Positions 43,466 to 54,526 of a stretch of DNA of 64,000 nucleotides are shown in pieces; the stretch's first letter is position 1, and the number at the start of each line of letters is the position of its first letter. The notes beneath the pieces are model-generated. The model worked only from the letters and a program-made list of their open reading frames with translations. It did not search any database and was not told the origin of the DNA. The stretch spans positions 39,308 to 103,307 of the forward strand of contig NZ_CABVPN010000029.1 in the NCBI RefSeq assembly GCF_902499115.1, written 5' to 3'. The stretch comes from Burkholderia diffusa. GTDB taxonomy: Bacteria; Pseudomonadota; Gammaproteobacteria; Burkholderiales; Burkholderiaceae. A program made the position numbers and the translations under genes.

Positions 43466-45055
43466 TCAGCGCGCGTCGCGAACCTGGCGGGCGACGCGCT
43501 GCAGCAGCGCGTCGAGCACCGCCATCTCGACGGGCTTGACGAGGTGATCGTCGAAGCCCGCGCTCGCGGTGCGCGCGAAGTCGGCCGGGCTCCCATGGCC
43601 GGACAGCGCGACGCAGGTCATGCCGGCCAGTGCGTCGATCGCGCGCAGTTGGTGCAGCAGCGTGAAGCCGTCGACGTCGGGCATCGACAGGTCGACGAGC
43701 ATCAGGTGCGGAACGAGGTCGCCCGCGAGCGCCAGCGCGTCGTCCGCGTTGTACGCGACGCGCGGCGCGTGGCCCTTGACCTGCAGCAGCACGGCGAGCG
43801 TGTCGGCGGAGTCGCGGTTGTCGTCGACGATGAGGATGCGCAGCGGCGCACGGGCCGGTTGTTCGGTTGTGCGCGGTGCGGGCGCATCGCCCGGCGTCGC
43901 GCGCGTGGCATGCTCGAGCGGCAGCCGTACCGTGAACGTCGCGCCATGGCCGGGGCCGCTGCTCTCAGCGGCGATCATCCCGCCGTGCAACTCGACGAAC
44001 GACCGGCAGATCGCAAGGCCGAGCCCGAAGCCGTCCGACGGGCGCCGGCCCGGCACGGCTTCCTGCTCGAACAGGTCGAAGATCGATTCGAGCGAGCCAG
44101 GCGCGATGCCGACGCCGTGATCGGTTACGCGGATCGCGACGATCGGCCCTTCGGTGTGCGCGCCGACGTCGATGCGCCCGCCTTGCGGCGAGAATTTCGA
44201 CGCGTTGTCGAGCAGGTTGTGCAGCACCTGCACGAGCCGCGTGGCGTCGCCGCGCACCACCAGCGGATCGGCCGGCAGATCGACGCGAATGTGCTGCCCG
44301 CGCGCGGCCAGCTTCGGCTGGATGCTTTCCACGCCGCGGCAGACGAGGTCGCGCACGGTCACCGGCGCGTCGTCGAGTTCGACCTTGCCGGCGGTGATGC
44401 GCCCGACGTCGAGCAGGTCGTCGACCAGTCGCGTCAAGTGTCCGACCTGGCGGTGCACGGCGTCGCGGCATTGCGCGAGCTCGGGCGCCGGATCGGGCAG
44501 GCTCTGCAGCACGCCGACCGAATGGCGCAGCGGCGCGAGATGGTTGCGCAACTCGTGCGCGAGCATCGCGATGAACACGCTGAGCCGGTGCGTTGACACT
44601 TCGAGTTCGGCCAGCCGCTTGCGCTCGGTCATGTCGCGTGTGATCTTGATGAAGCCGGCGAGCTGGCCCGCATGGTCGCGCACGGCCGTGATCGTCACGC
44701 TTGCCCAGAACAGCGACCCGTCCTTGCGCACGCGCCAGCCTTCGTCCTCGAAGTGGCCGCGCGCGACGGCTTCCCGGAGCCCGAATGCGGGCCGCCCGGC
44801 CGCGATCGCGTCGGGCGGATAGAAACGCGAGAAATGGTGGCCGACGATCTCGGCCGTGCGATAGCCCTTGATGCGCTCGGCGCCCGTGTTCCACGTCGCG
44901 ACGTTGCCGTGCGCGTCGAGCATGAACACCGCGTAGTCGGTGATCGCGCCGACGACGGTCTCGAAGCGAAACTCGGCGAAGCGGTGCCGCAGATCGCGCG
45001 CATCGTTGGGTCCGAGCGGCGGGGGCGGATTGGAAATGGTGTCGTCTGTCTTCAT
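43466..45055 (-). CDS. Hybrid sensor histidine kinase (PAS, HisKA, HATPase, receiver)
   Basis: 529 residues, probably cytoplasmic as no membrane helices are seen. A PAS domain covers about 36-141 (DYAVFMLDAHGNVATWNTGAERIKGY). HisKA has the phospho-His in IAMLAHELRNHLAPLRHSV (near 167). The HATPase includes LLDNASKFSP, TDHGVGIAP and GFGLGLAICR. A C-terminal receiver has Asp in LMLVDLSMPDVDG and Lys in HLVKPVE. Start 45055 is chosen, but a GTG at 45142 is possible. The PAS input is unknown. No separate response regulator is adjacent. Confidence 0.9.
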   Translation of the reverse strand: MKTDDTISNPPPPLGPNDARDLRHRFAEFRFETVVGAITDYAVFMLDAHGNVATWNTGAERIKGYRTAEIVGHHFSRFYPPDAIAAGRPAFGLREAVARGHFEDEGWRVRKDGSLFWASVTITAVRDHAGQLAGFIKITRDMTERKRLAELEVSTHRLSVFIAMLAHELRNHLAPLRHSVGVLQSLPDPAPELAQCRDAVHRQVGHLTRLVDDLLDVGRITAGKVELDDAPVTVRDLVCRGVESIQPKLAARGQHIRVDLPADPLVVRGDATRLVQVLHNLLDNASKFSPQGGRIDVGAHTEGPIVAIRVTDHGVGIAPGSLESIFDLFEQEAVPGRRPSDGFGLGLAICRSFVELHGGMIAAESSGPGHGATFTVRLPLEHATRATPGDAPAPRTTEQPARAPLRILIVDDNRDSADTLAVLLQVKGHAPRVAYNADDALALAGDLVPHLMLVDLSMPDVDGFTLLHQLRAIDALAGMTCVALSGHGSPADFARTASAGFDDHLVKPVEMAVLDALLQRVARQVRDAR

Positions 45056-45241
45056 CGGAACGGCAAGTCGTATGCGGGCGGAGGAACGCCGCCCCGCCGC
45101 AGCCGGCCGGGCTGGCTGCGGCCATTCAAATTGGATTGACACCCCGAAAGCATAAGGGAGGTCAATTCACCTGATCAATGGGGACGCACGGCCTGTGCCG
45201 CGCGGCGCACGTGGTGCGAAATCCTGCCGGAGGCGGCGGTG

Positions 45242-45257
45242 CGGCATGGCGATTGCA
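45242..45257 (+). promoter_or_regulatory. Sigma-54 (-24/-12) promoter before the acidic protein gene
   Basis: CGGCATGGCGATTGCA matches TGGCACG-N4-TTGCW with the required GG-10 nt-GC spacing and two mismatches. Its -12 element lies about 50 bp before ATG 45307. Two sigma-54 activators lie 4-6 kb away. Confidence 0.65.
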
Positions 45258-45306
45258 TCTCTGTCCGGTCCGCCGCGGCGCTTTGCGGCTACACGAGGAC
45301 ATCGAC

Positions 45307-45672
45307 ATGAGCAGCACACTGAACCCCGACAACGAACCGGCCGGCCCGGACGACGACAACGCGCGGCGCGGCCGCGATGGCCGCGCGCTGGGGCCGAGCG
45401 ACTCGTCCGACAGCGGCAGCGACATGGCGGGCGCGCGGCGCTATCCGTTCGACGTCGATTCGCCGCTCGACGAGCACGCGCTGGAGCGCGGAGACGCGGC
45501 CCTCGACAGCGATACGGACCGCGCGGGCACCGGCGAGCGCGCGTCCGCGGACGGCGATTCGGGGCTGGAGGAAGCCGCCGACATCGAGCCGGATCGCACG
45601 GACCGGCTGAGCGAGCCCGGCGGCATCGACGATCCGGACGCGCCGGGGGAACCCGGCACGGGCGGCGTATAG
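45307..45672 (+). CDS. Highly acidic, probably disordered protein
   Basis: 121 residues with a very high content of Asp, Glu, Gly, Ser and Pro and no hydrophobic core (NPDNEPAGPDDDNARRG, DTDRAGTGERASADGDSG). It is predicted to be intrinsically disordered. A GAGGA site 8 bp before the ATG supports translation. A sigma-54 promoter precedes it. No family or function is recognised; it may be a stress or desiccation-type protein. Confidence 0.7.
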   Translation: MSSTLNPDNEPAGPDDDNARRGRDGRALGPSDSSDSGSDMAGARRYPFDVDSPLDEHALERGDAALDSDTDRAGTGERASADGDSGLEEAADIEPDRTDRLSEPGGIDDPDAPGEPGTGGV

Positions 45673-45703
45673 GGCCATAGCAGGACGACCGGCTGCGCAA
45701 AAA

Positions 45704-45720
45704 CTGCAATCCCGTTGCAG
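45704..45720. promoter_or_regulatory. CTGCAA-N5-TTGCAG inverted repeat
   Basis: A perfect 6-bp inverted repeat centred about 155 bp upstream of the sigma-54 promoter at 45861, where an enhancer-binding protein would be expected to bind. It could instead be part of a terminator of the gene before. No matching copy was found at the other promoters. Confidence 0.4.
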
Positions 45721-45860
45721 ATAGGGACGCCCGGCAAGAGACGTGCGGCGACGAGTGGCCGATCAGCGCCGCCCGTCGGCGGGCATCGGGCGCGAGGTGC
45801 GGGGATCAAGGCGTCGACCGGAATATTGACGTCGGCGTGCCGTCCCTTCGCGCCGGCAGG

Positions 45861-45876
45861 CGGCACATGACTTGCA
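45861..45876 (+). promoter_or_regulatory. Sigma-54 (-24/-12) promoter before the glycosyltransferase operon
   Basis: CGGCACATGACTTGCA: GG and GC are 10 nt apart, the GGCAC and TTGCA elements are exact, and only two positions of TGGCACG-N4-TTGCW differ. It lies 75 bp before ATG 45951. Confidence 0.72.
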
Positions 45877-45950
45877 ACCGGTTGCCCGACGCGCGCCGCG
45901 ACGCGACGTGGGGCCGTGCGCGGCACAGGCGCGGATCAAGGAGAGACACG

Positions 45951-46175
45951 ATGCAACGGCGATATCCCGGACCGCAAGCCGAACGGAGCGGCCTGCCCGA
46001 CTGGCAGGCGCGCCGCGAACGCGCGTACGGGGACACCGGCGAGCGCGATCTCCGTGGCGACCCATTCCGACGGGACGATGCCGACTACGAATCCGCGCAC
46101 CGGCGCTTCGCGAGCGAGGACGTCGGCCCGGAAGACTGGGGCAGCGAATGGAGCGAGCGCCCGGCGGGCTCGTGA
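45951..46175 (+). CDS. Small charged hypothetical protein
   Basis: 74 residues, rich in Arg, Asp, Glu and aromatic residues (YPGPQAERSGLPDWQARRERAYGD and DVGPEDWGSEWSERP). No helices of membrane type and no family were recognised. An AAGGAG site 9 bp before the ATG is strong. It is the first gene after the sigma-54 promoter and precedes three glycosyltransferases in one run of close genes. Confidence 0.65.
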   Translation: MQRRYPGPQAERSGLPDWQARRERAYGDTGERDLRGDPFRRDDADYESAHRRFASEDVGPEDWGSEWSERPAGS

Positions 46176-46203
46176 CCGGCTCGTTCTTGCAGGAGAAGCC
46201 GAG

Positions 46204-47205
46204 ATGAACATGCGCGACGTGCAACTGCCGCCGGTCGTGTCGGTCGTCGTGCCGACGTATCGGCGGCCCGATTTGCTCGAGCGCTGCCTTGAAGCGCTGT
46301 GCGTGCAGGTATTCGATCCGACCACCTACGAGATCGTCGTCGTCGACGACGACCCGGCCGGCAGCGCATGGGAGACCGTCGACGCGTGCCGCGCACGCGT
46401 GAGCGATGTGCCCGTGATCCGTTATATGACCGCACCCGATACGCAGGGGCCGGCGGGCGCGCGCAACATCGGCTGGCGCAGCGCGCGCGGCGCGCTGATC
46501 GCGTTCACCCACGACGACACGATTCCCGATCCGACCTGGCTGCGTCATGGCGCGGCCGCGCTGCTCGCCGAACCGGCCGCGGTGGCTGCGGCGGGGCGTA
46601 TCGACGTGCCGCTGCGTGCGCACCCGACCGACTACGAGCGCGACGCGGCCGGCGTCGCGCGCGCGGAATTCGCGACCGCGAACTGCTTCGTACGGCGCAC
46701 GGCGCTCGAGTGCGTCGGCGGGTTCGACGAGCGCTTCACGCGCGCATGGCGCGAAGACGCCGACCTGATGTTCGCGCTGCGCGAGCATGCGGGACCGATC
46801 GTCGAGGTCGACGCCGCGCGGATCGTGCATCCGGTGCGCCCCGCGCGCTGGGGCGCAAGCATCGGCCAGCAATCGAAGGTGTATTTCGACGCGCTGCTGT
46901 ACAAGAAGCATCGCGCGACCTACCGGCGTCATATCCGGCCGATGCCGCCATGGCATTACTACGCGGCCGTGCTGTTCGTGCTCGGCGCGATCGGCTGCTT
47001 CGTGGCCGGGTGGCGCGCGCCGGGCATCGCCTGCGCGGCGGCCTGGGCCGTGATTACCGCCGCGTTCTGCGCGAACCGGCTGCGCGGCACGCGGCTCACC
47101 CCGTCGCACATTGCCGAGATGATCGTCACGTCGATCGCGATTCCGCCCGTGTCGCTGTACTGGCGCATGCGCGGCGCGCTTCACTTCCGGGTGTTCTTCC
47201 TATGA
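46204..47205 (+). CDS. Glycosyltransferase family 2 with C-terminal membrane helices
   Basis: 333 residues. The GT-A fold begins VVSVVVPTYRRPDLLERCLEAL, then EIVVVDDDP (nucleotide-sugar aspartates), GPAGARNIGW, AFTHDDTIPD and the catalytic-type WREDADLMFAL (near 180). Two hydrophobic helices follow around 259-300, suggesting membrane association. It transfers a sugar to a surface glycan. The stop overlaps the next start (ATGATG), so coupling is likely. Sugar and acceptor are unknown. Confidence 0.9.
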   Translation: MNMRDVQLPPVVSVVVPTYRRPDLLERCLEALCVQVFDPTTYEIVVVDDDPAGSAWETVDACRARVSDVPVIRYMTAPDTQGPAGARNIGWRSARGALIAFTHDDTIPDPTWLRHGAAALLAEPAAVAAAGRIDVPLRAHPTDYERDAAGVARAEFATANCFVRRTALECVGGFDERFTRAWREDADLMFALREHAGPIVEVDAARIVHPVRPARWGASIGQQSKVYFDALLYKKHRATYRRHIRPMPPWHYYAAVLFVLGAIGCFVAGWRAPGIACAAAWAVITAAFCANRLRGTRLTPSHIAEMIVTSIAIPPVSLYWRMRGALHFRVFFL

Positions 47206-48278
47206 TGCTCGAATCCGTTTCGTCGTCCGGTCCGGTCCGCATCGCGGTATTCCGCGCGCTGCAGCTCGGCGACATGCTGTGTGCGGTGCCGGCGCTGCGC
47301 GCGTTGCGGCGTGGCGAACCGGCTGCGCGCATCACGCTGATCGGGCTGCCTTGGGCTCGCGAGTTCGCATCGCGCTTCTCGGACTACGTCGACAACTTCA
47401 TCCCGTTTCCCGGCGCGCCGGGGCTCGACGAGCAGCCGGACGCCGAGCCGGCCGCGCGCGAGGCGTTCGTCGCGGAATGCCGCGCGCGCGACTTCGATCT
47501 GGCGATCCAGTTGCACGGCAGCGGCGCGCAGACCAACGCGATCGTCGCGTCGCTCGGTGCGACGCGCACCGCCGGCTTCGTGCCGCCTGACGGCGGCACG
47601 ACCGCGCTCGACTGTTCGCTCGTCTGGCGCGACGGGGAGCCCGAGGTCACGCGCTACCTGTCGCTGATGCGCAAGCTCGGGTATCCGGACTGGGGCGATT
47701 ACCTGGAATTTCCGCTCGGCGGCCTCGACTATGCGCTATGGCATGTGCTGTGCGACGAACATGCGCTTGATCCGCGCCGCTACGTGATCGTTCATCCGGG
47801 CGCACGGATGGCGTCGCGGCGCTGGCCGGCCGAGCGCTTCGCGAGCGTGGCACGGCAGCTCGCGGACGACGGCTGGCAGATCGTGCTGACCGGTACGCGA
47901 GCGGAGCTTGCGCTGGCCGGTGCGTTCGTCGAACATCTCGCGCGGCCGTGCGTGAACCTGTGCGGGCGCACGCCGCTCGGCGCGCTGGCCGCGCTGATCG
48001 GCCGCGCGCGGCTCGTGCTGTGCAACGACACGGGCGTGTCGCATGTCGCGGCGGCGTTCGGCACGCCGAGCATCGTCGTCGCGTGCGGCAGCGACACGGC
48101 CCGCCGGGCACCGCTCGACGCCGAACGCCATCGCGTGCTCGCGAACTATCCGGCTTGCCGGCCGTGCACGTTCGACACGTGTCCGTACGGGCACGCGTGC
48201 GCGACGGCGATCGGTGTCGACGACGTGATGGAACGGGCGTGCGAACTGCTCGCCGAGGAGAGACGTCATGTCACGTAA
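47202..48278 (+). CDS. Glycosyltransferase family 9 (heptosyltransferase-like)
   Basis: 358 residues, GT-B fold. N-terminal RIAVFRALQLGDMLCAVPALRALRRGEPAARITLIG, then VIVHPGARMASRRWPAERFASVARQL (about 196-221), LNLCG-like PCVNLCGRTPLG and LVLCNDTGVSHVAAAFGTPSIVV, all typical of GT9 enzymes that add heptose to lipopolysaccharide cores. It overlaps the gene before and the next gene by 11 bp. It is not a core rfa locus, so an accessory glycan is likely. Confidence 0.92.
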   Translation: MMLESVSSSGPVRIAVFRALQLGDMLCAVPALRALRRGEPAARITLIGLPWAREFASRFSDYVDNFIPFPGAPGLDEQPDAEPAAREAFVAECRARDFDLAIQLHGSGAQTNAIVASLGATRTAGFVPPDGGTTALDCSLVWRDGEPEVTRYLSLMRKLGYPDWGDYLEFPLGGLDYALWHVLCDEHALDPRRYVIVHPGARMASRRWPAERFASVARQLADDGWQIVLTGTRAELALAGAFVEHLARPCVNLCGRTPLGALAALIGRARLVLCNDTGVSHVAAAFGTPSIVVACGSDTARRAPLDAERHRVLANYPACRPCTFDTCPYGHACATAIGVDDVMERACELLAEERRHVT

Positions 48279-49218
48279 GCGGTTGCGCGTGCTCACCTGG
48301 CACGTGCATGGCAACTATCTGTATTACCTGTCGCAGGCGCCGCACGATTTCCATATCGTGACGAAGCCGCAGCATCCGCCCGGCTACGCGGGGCGGGCCG
48401 GGCACCTGCCATGGGGCGACAACGTGCACGAGGTGAGCGTCGAGTGCGTGCGCGACACCGAGTTCGACTGCGTGCTGTACCAGCATCACGATCACTACGC
48501 GCACGACCGGTTGCGGCTCCTGAGCGACGCGCAGCGTGCGTTGCCGGCGCTGTTCGTCGAACACGATCCACCGCGCGAACATCCGACCGACACACTGCAC
48601 CCGGTGCAGGATCCGAACGTGTTGCTGGTGCACGTCACGCCGTTCAACGCGCTGATGTGGGACAACGGCGTCACGCCGACGCGCGTGATCGAGCATGGCG
48701 TGCGGATTCCCGACGGCGTGGAGTATCGGGGCACGCTGCCGAAGGGCGTGACGGTCGTGAACAACATCGCGCGGCGCGGGCGGTGTCTCGGTGCTGACCT
48801 GTTCGAGGTCGTGCGTCACAGCGTGCCGCTCGATCTGGTGGGCATTGGGTCGAACGAGCTCGGCGGCATCGGCGAGGTGCCGAACCCGGCGCTGCCGCAG
48901 TTCCTGTCGCACTACCGCTTCTTCTTCAATCCGATCCGCTACGCGAGCCTCGAGCTCGCGGTGATTGAGGCGATGACGATCGGGCTGCCGATCGTTGCGC
49001 TCGCAACGACGGAGATGGCACAGCTCGTGAAGAGTGGCTGCAACGGGGTCGCCGATACGCGACCTGCCGTATTGATCGACGCGATGCGCATGTTGATCCG
49101 CGATCCGGACCTCGCGCGCGAGTGGGGCGCGGCGGCGAAGCGCGATGCGTGCGAGCGATTCGGGATCGAGCGGTTCGTGCGTGAATGGGATAGCGCGTTG
49201 CGCGACGTCGCGTCGTGA
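48268..49218 (+). CDS. Glycosyltransferase, GT-B type (GT4-like)
   Basis: 316 residues. The C-terminal part shows the GT4 pattern FFFNPIRYASLELAVIEAMTIGLPIVALATTEMAQLVKSGCNG (E-x7-E and the GLP loop). The N-terminal half (MSRKRLRVLTWHVHGNYLYYLSQAPHDFHIVTKP) is His/Tyr-rich and less typical. It starts 11 bp inside the GT9 gene and ends the glycosyltransferase run. Donor and acceptor are unknown. Confidence 0.85.
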   Translation: MSRKRLRVLTWHVHGNYLYYLSQAPHDFHIVTKPQHPPGYAGRAGHLPWGDNVHEVSVECVRDTEFDCVLYQHHDHYAHDRLRLLSDAQRALPALFVEHDPPREHPTDTLHPVQDPNVLLVHVTPFNALMWDNGVTPTRVIEHGVRIPDGVEYRGTLPKGVTVVNNIARRGRCLGADLFEVVRHSVPLDLVGIGSNELGGIGEVPNPALPQFLSHYRFFFNPIRYASLELAVIEAMTIGLPIVALATTEMAQLVKSGCNGVADTRPAVLIDAMRMLIRDPDLAREWGAAAKRDACERFGIERFVREWDSALRDVAS

Positions 49219-49244
49219 GCGGTTCAGCCGCCGAGGCGGCGCGC

Positions 49245-50309
<1,065 letters not shown>

Positions 50310-50660
50310 GAGTGATATCGCGTCGGGAAATATTGACCGAAACCGTCGAAGACTCGATGAAAAAATGACCGGCACGCGTCGTTTTTTCATGTGGAGATCA
50401 TACCTTTTATGCCGAAATAGGCGGATTGAATCTGGCAATGCCACCGCCGCCGCCGGATAAATTTATTCGATGAGTGGCGATTGCGCGACGTGCTTCTTCT
50501 ATACTGCTAAGCACTCGATTGTCATGGCAGGACAGCTAGTCTGCTCATTCGTGTGCAGTGCGGACGTGCATGCCAAGTACCGGCGTCATGCCCCCGCATT
50601 GCATGCCAGCCGCGGTTTCGGCCGATGCTTGGCGCCGGGGCCGCATCACAAGGAGCTTCG
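50310..50660. other. Divergent promoter region of the two sigma-54 activators
   Basis: About 350 bp, AT-richer than its surroundings. TATACT (50500-50505) is a plausible -10 element for the plus-strand regulator, without a good -35. A TGGCA-A-TGCCA palindrome lies at 50433-50443. No sigma-54 promoter was found here, so the regulators may use sigma-70. Confidence 0.45.
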
Positions 50661-52028
<1,368 letters not shown>

Positions 52029-52045
52029 TGTCGTGCCGGACATGC

Positions 52046-52773
52046 TCATGCGCGCGCACCCGCACGGCGACGCGTTTCTTCGTCGAGCCGGCGGCGCATG
52101 CGCTCGACATGCGGCGGCAACGTGCGCCGCTCGCCCAGGATCCACAACAGGCTCGCGAACGCGGGCGCGATGCCGCGTTCGAGCCATAGGCGCGGAAACA
52201 TGCGGACCATATGCGCGCGGCATCGGCGCGGTAGGGCGTGGTCCGGTCGAGCGCATCCTGCGGGCACTCCGCGATCAACCGGTCTGCGCGGCGCGCGAGC
52301 GTGTCCTCGATCGCGAAGCGTTCGTCGGGGAAACCGTCGGCACACCCTGATGCAGCCGGTGTACGTGGTCGAGCGAATGGAACGTCATGACGAGCGGAAT
52401 CCCGAGATGGTTCTTCACGCGTAGCACGGCCTCGCCCGACGCGAAGCAGTTCGCGTGCATCACGTCGACCGGGTCGGGCTCCTGCCGCATGCGCGCCGTC
52501 ATGTAGTCCGCAAGCGTGCCCGTATAAGGCAGCAGCCGTTCCTTCGCGATATCGGCGGGCGGCCCGACCGGCACGTGGATCACGCGCATGCGCGGACCGA
52601 TCCGCGCGACTTCCAGCAGGTGCGGATTGTCGCAGCGCGTGCGGACGTCGACGTCGAGGCCGCGCTCGGCGCTTCGTGACGTTCGCGACGTAGATGTTCT
52701 GCACGCCCGCATCCACGCTGCCGATCACCCCCAGCGGCGACGCATCTTCACCGATCAACGCGATTCCTTGCAT
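52046..52773 (-). pseudogene. Frameshifted and internally deleted glycosyltransferase (GT4-like)
   Basis: Pieces of one protein fall in different frames: an N-terminus MQGIALIGEDASPLGVIGSVDAGVQN from 52773, then (from about 52673) LLEVARIGPRMRVIHVPVGPP and HANCFASGEAVLRVKNHLGIPLVMTFHSLDHVHR. After about 52345 comes RFAIEDTLARRADRLIAECPQD in the first frame, then VRMFPRLWLERGIAP in a third frame. At least three frame changes are needed, and the usual C-terminal donor domain is largely missing. It was once a retaining glycosyltransferase of the sucrose-synthase type. Confidence 0.8.
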
Positions 52774-52827
52774 GGTGCTGCTCCCGAGATCGGGGCCACG
52801 CCGGCCAGCCCCGTTGCGTCCCCCTTC

Positions 52828-52843
52828 GGCAATCACCATACCC
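52828..52843 (-). promoter_or_regulatory. Weak sigma-54-like promoter facing the decayed glycosyltransferase
   Basis: On the minus strand, GGGTATGGTGATTGCC keeps the GG-10 nt-GC spacing and TTGC but differs from the consensus at four places. It lies 55 bp before the pseudogene ATG and back-to-back with the strong promoter at 52951. Confidence 0.35.
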
Positions 52844-52950
52844 GCCACTTTGCTGGGCGCATGCCCCGCCCCCGTGCCGAAAAAATTACAACGCGTTGGA
52901 TGAAAGGGCGTCTGGTCAGCGCGTCGCGCGTGCGCGCCGCGTATTGCGCG

Positions 52951-52966
52951 CGGCACGCGATTTGCG
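52951..52966 (+). promoter_or_regulatory. Sigma-54 (-24/-12) promoter before the BON-domain gene
   Basis: CGGCACGCGATTTGCG: GGCACG and TTGC are exact with the right spacing; only the first and last positions differ from TGGCACG-N4-TTGCW. It lies 51 bp before ATG 53017. Confidence 0.75.
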
Positions 52967-53016
52967 CCACCCGGATGTCCGCCGGCCATGCCGGCATCAC
53001 CCGACAGGAGGTCACG

Positions 53017-53424
53017 ATGAAGGTATTCCCGTTGCAAGCCCGCGCTCCGCGATTCCGCCGTCGTGCCGCGAAGCGTCTCGGCATGGCGGTCGCGATCGCC
53101 GCGGCCACTGCCTGTATCGCCGTCGCGCCGAACGTGTTCGCCGCAGGCGACGACGGCACGGCATCGTCATCCATGTCGTCGGCGACGCATTCGAGCACCG
53201 GTACGAAGATCCGCGACGCGACCATCACGACCAAGGCGAAAGCGGAGCTGGTCGGCACGAGCGGCCTGTCGGCCGGCGACATTCATGTAAAGACGCGCCA
53301 CGGCATCGTGATGCTGACCGGCAGCGTGCCGGATGAACAGCAGCGCACGCAGGCCGTCAGCGTCGTCAAGCAGATCGACGGCGTGCAGGACGTGCGCAAC
53401 CAGTTGACCATCCGCCCGAAATAA
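53017..53424 (+). CDS. Periplasmic BON-domain protein (OsmY-like)
   Basis: 135 residues. A signal peptide covers about 1-42 (basic start, then MAVAIAAATACIAVAPNVFA|AG). One BON domain follows (about 63-134): TKIRDATITTKAKAELVGTSGLSAGDIHVKTRHGIVMLTGSV and VSVVKQIDGVQDVRNQLTI. BON proteins such as OsmY bind or steady the envelope under osmotic stress. CAGGAGG lies 7 bp before the ATG. A near-consensus sigma-54 promoter precedes it; the SDR gene follows 27 bp after. Confidence 0.9.
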   Translation: MKVFPLQARAPRFRRRAAKRLGMAVAIAAATACIAVAPNVFAAGDDGTASSSMSSATHSSTGTKIRDATITTKAKAELVGTSGLSAGDIHVKTRHGIVMLTGSVPDEQQRTQAVSVVKQIDGVQDVRNQLTIRPK

Positions 53425-53451
53425 CTTCGGCCTCGTAGAAGGAGTCCAGTG

Positions 53452-54480
53452 ATGAACTGCATGCTCAAACCGGTCGGCGAGCAGACGATCGTGATCACGG
53501 GCGCCACGAGCGGCATTGGCCTCGTCACCGCGCGCAAGGCGGCACGGCGCGGGGCGAAGCTGGTGCTGTTCGCGCGCAACGAGGCCGCGCTGAACACGCT
53601 GTGCGAGGAAATCCGCCAGCACGGCGGCCTTGCGGTGCCGGTCGCCGGCGACGTCGGCATTCTCGAGGACCTGCAACGCGCGGCCGCGAAGGCGGCCGAT
53701 ACCTATGGCGGCTTCGATACGTGGGTCAACAACGCGGGCGTGTCGATCTTCGGCACGGCGGCGGCCGTGCCGCTCGAGGATCAGCGCCGGCTGTTCGACA
53801 CCAACTACTGGGGCGTCGTGCACGGCTCGCTCGTCGCGTCGGACCATTTCCGGCGCAAGAGCGATTTCCACGGCGGCGCGATTATCAACATGGGCAGCGA
53901 GGCATCCGATGCGCCGGTGCCGCTGCAAAGTGCGTATGCGGCGTCGAAGCACGCAGTGAAGGGCTTCACCGATTCGCTGCGCCTCGAGATCGAGTCGGAT
54001 CACTTGCCCGTGTCCGTCACGCTCATCAAACCGGCCGCGATCGACACGATGTTCGTGATGCACGCGAAGAACTACATGAACGTCGAGGCGAAGCTGCCGC
54101 CGCCGATTTACGACCCGGACCTCGTTGCCGACGCGATCCTGTTCGCCGCCGCGCACCCGCGCCGAGCGCTGTTCGTCGGCGGCGCCGCGAAGCTGACGTC
54201 GGCCAGCGCCTATCACGCGCCGCGCCTGTTCGATCGCGTCGCCGCCACGCTGTTCTCGCGCGGCCAGCGCACGGTGCGACCGGCGCGCCCGCGCGACGAC
54301 AACGCGCTGTACGAGTCCCGCCATGCGCTGCACGAGCGCGAAGGAATGGAAGGGCTCGTGCTGCGCGGCTGTGCGTACAACGCGGTGGTGCAGCAGCCGA
54401 AGGTCGCGGGCGCGGTCGCGCTCGGCGCCGCGGCGCTCGTGGTTGCCGCGCTGGCACGTGCGCGGCGTGCCTCGACGTAA
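53452..54480 (+). CDS. Short-chain dehydrogenase/reductase with C-terminal hydrophobic tail
   Basis: 342 residues. NAD(P)-binding TIVITGATSGIGLVTARKAARRGAK (about 11-35), NNAG near 96 and the catalytic Ser-x12-Tyr-x3-Lys as SAYAASKHAVKGF (about 161-173). A C-terminal extension of about 100 residues ends in a hydrophobic helix (VAGAVALGAAALVVAALARA), which could anchor it to the membrane. This extended SDR type is common in Burkholderia stress clusters. The substrate is unknown. Confidence 0.9.
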   Translation: MNCMLKPVGEQTIVITGATSGIGLVTARKAARRGAKLVLFARNEAALNTLCEEIRQHGGLAVPVAGDVGILEDLQRAAAKAADTYGGFDTWVNNAGVSIFGTAAAVPLEDQRRLFDTNYWGVVHGSLVASDHFRRKSDFHGGAIINMGSEASDAPVPLQSAYAASKHAVKGFTDSLRLEIESDHLPVSVTLIKPAAIDTMFVMHAKNYMNVEAKLPPPIYDPDLVADAILFAAAHPRRALFVGGAAKLTSASAYHAPRLFDRVAATLFSRGQRTVRPARPRDDNALYESRHALHEREGMEGLVLRGCAYNAVVQQPKVAGAVALGAAALVVAALARARRAST

Positions 54481-54526
54481 CCGCGTTCGTTTCCGTATCC
54501 CGGTTTCTCATTCGAAGGAGGTTTCC

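Noticed and set aside
44672..45139. 155-codon plus-strand frame opposite the hybrid kinase
   Set aside because: Antisense shadow of the PAS domain region.
45160..45180. FNR-like sequence near TTCACCTGATCAA
   Set aside because: Spacer is 3 nt rather than 4 and one half-site is poor.
50433..50443. TGGCAATGCCA as a sigma-54 -24 element
   Set aside because: No TTGC at the right distance on either strand; simply a short palindrome.
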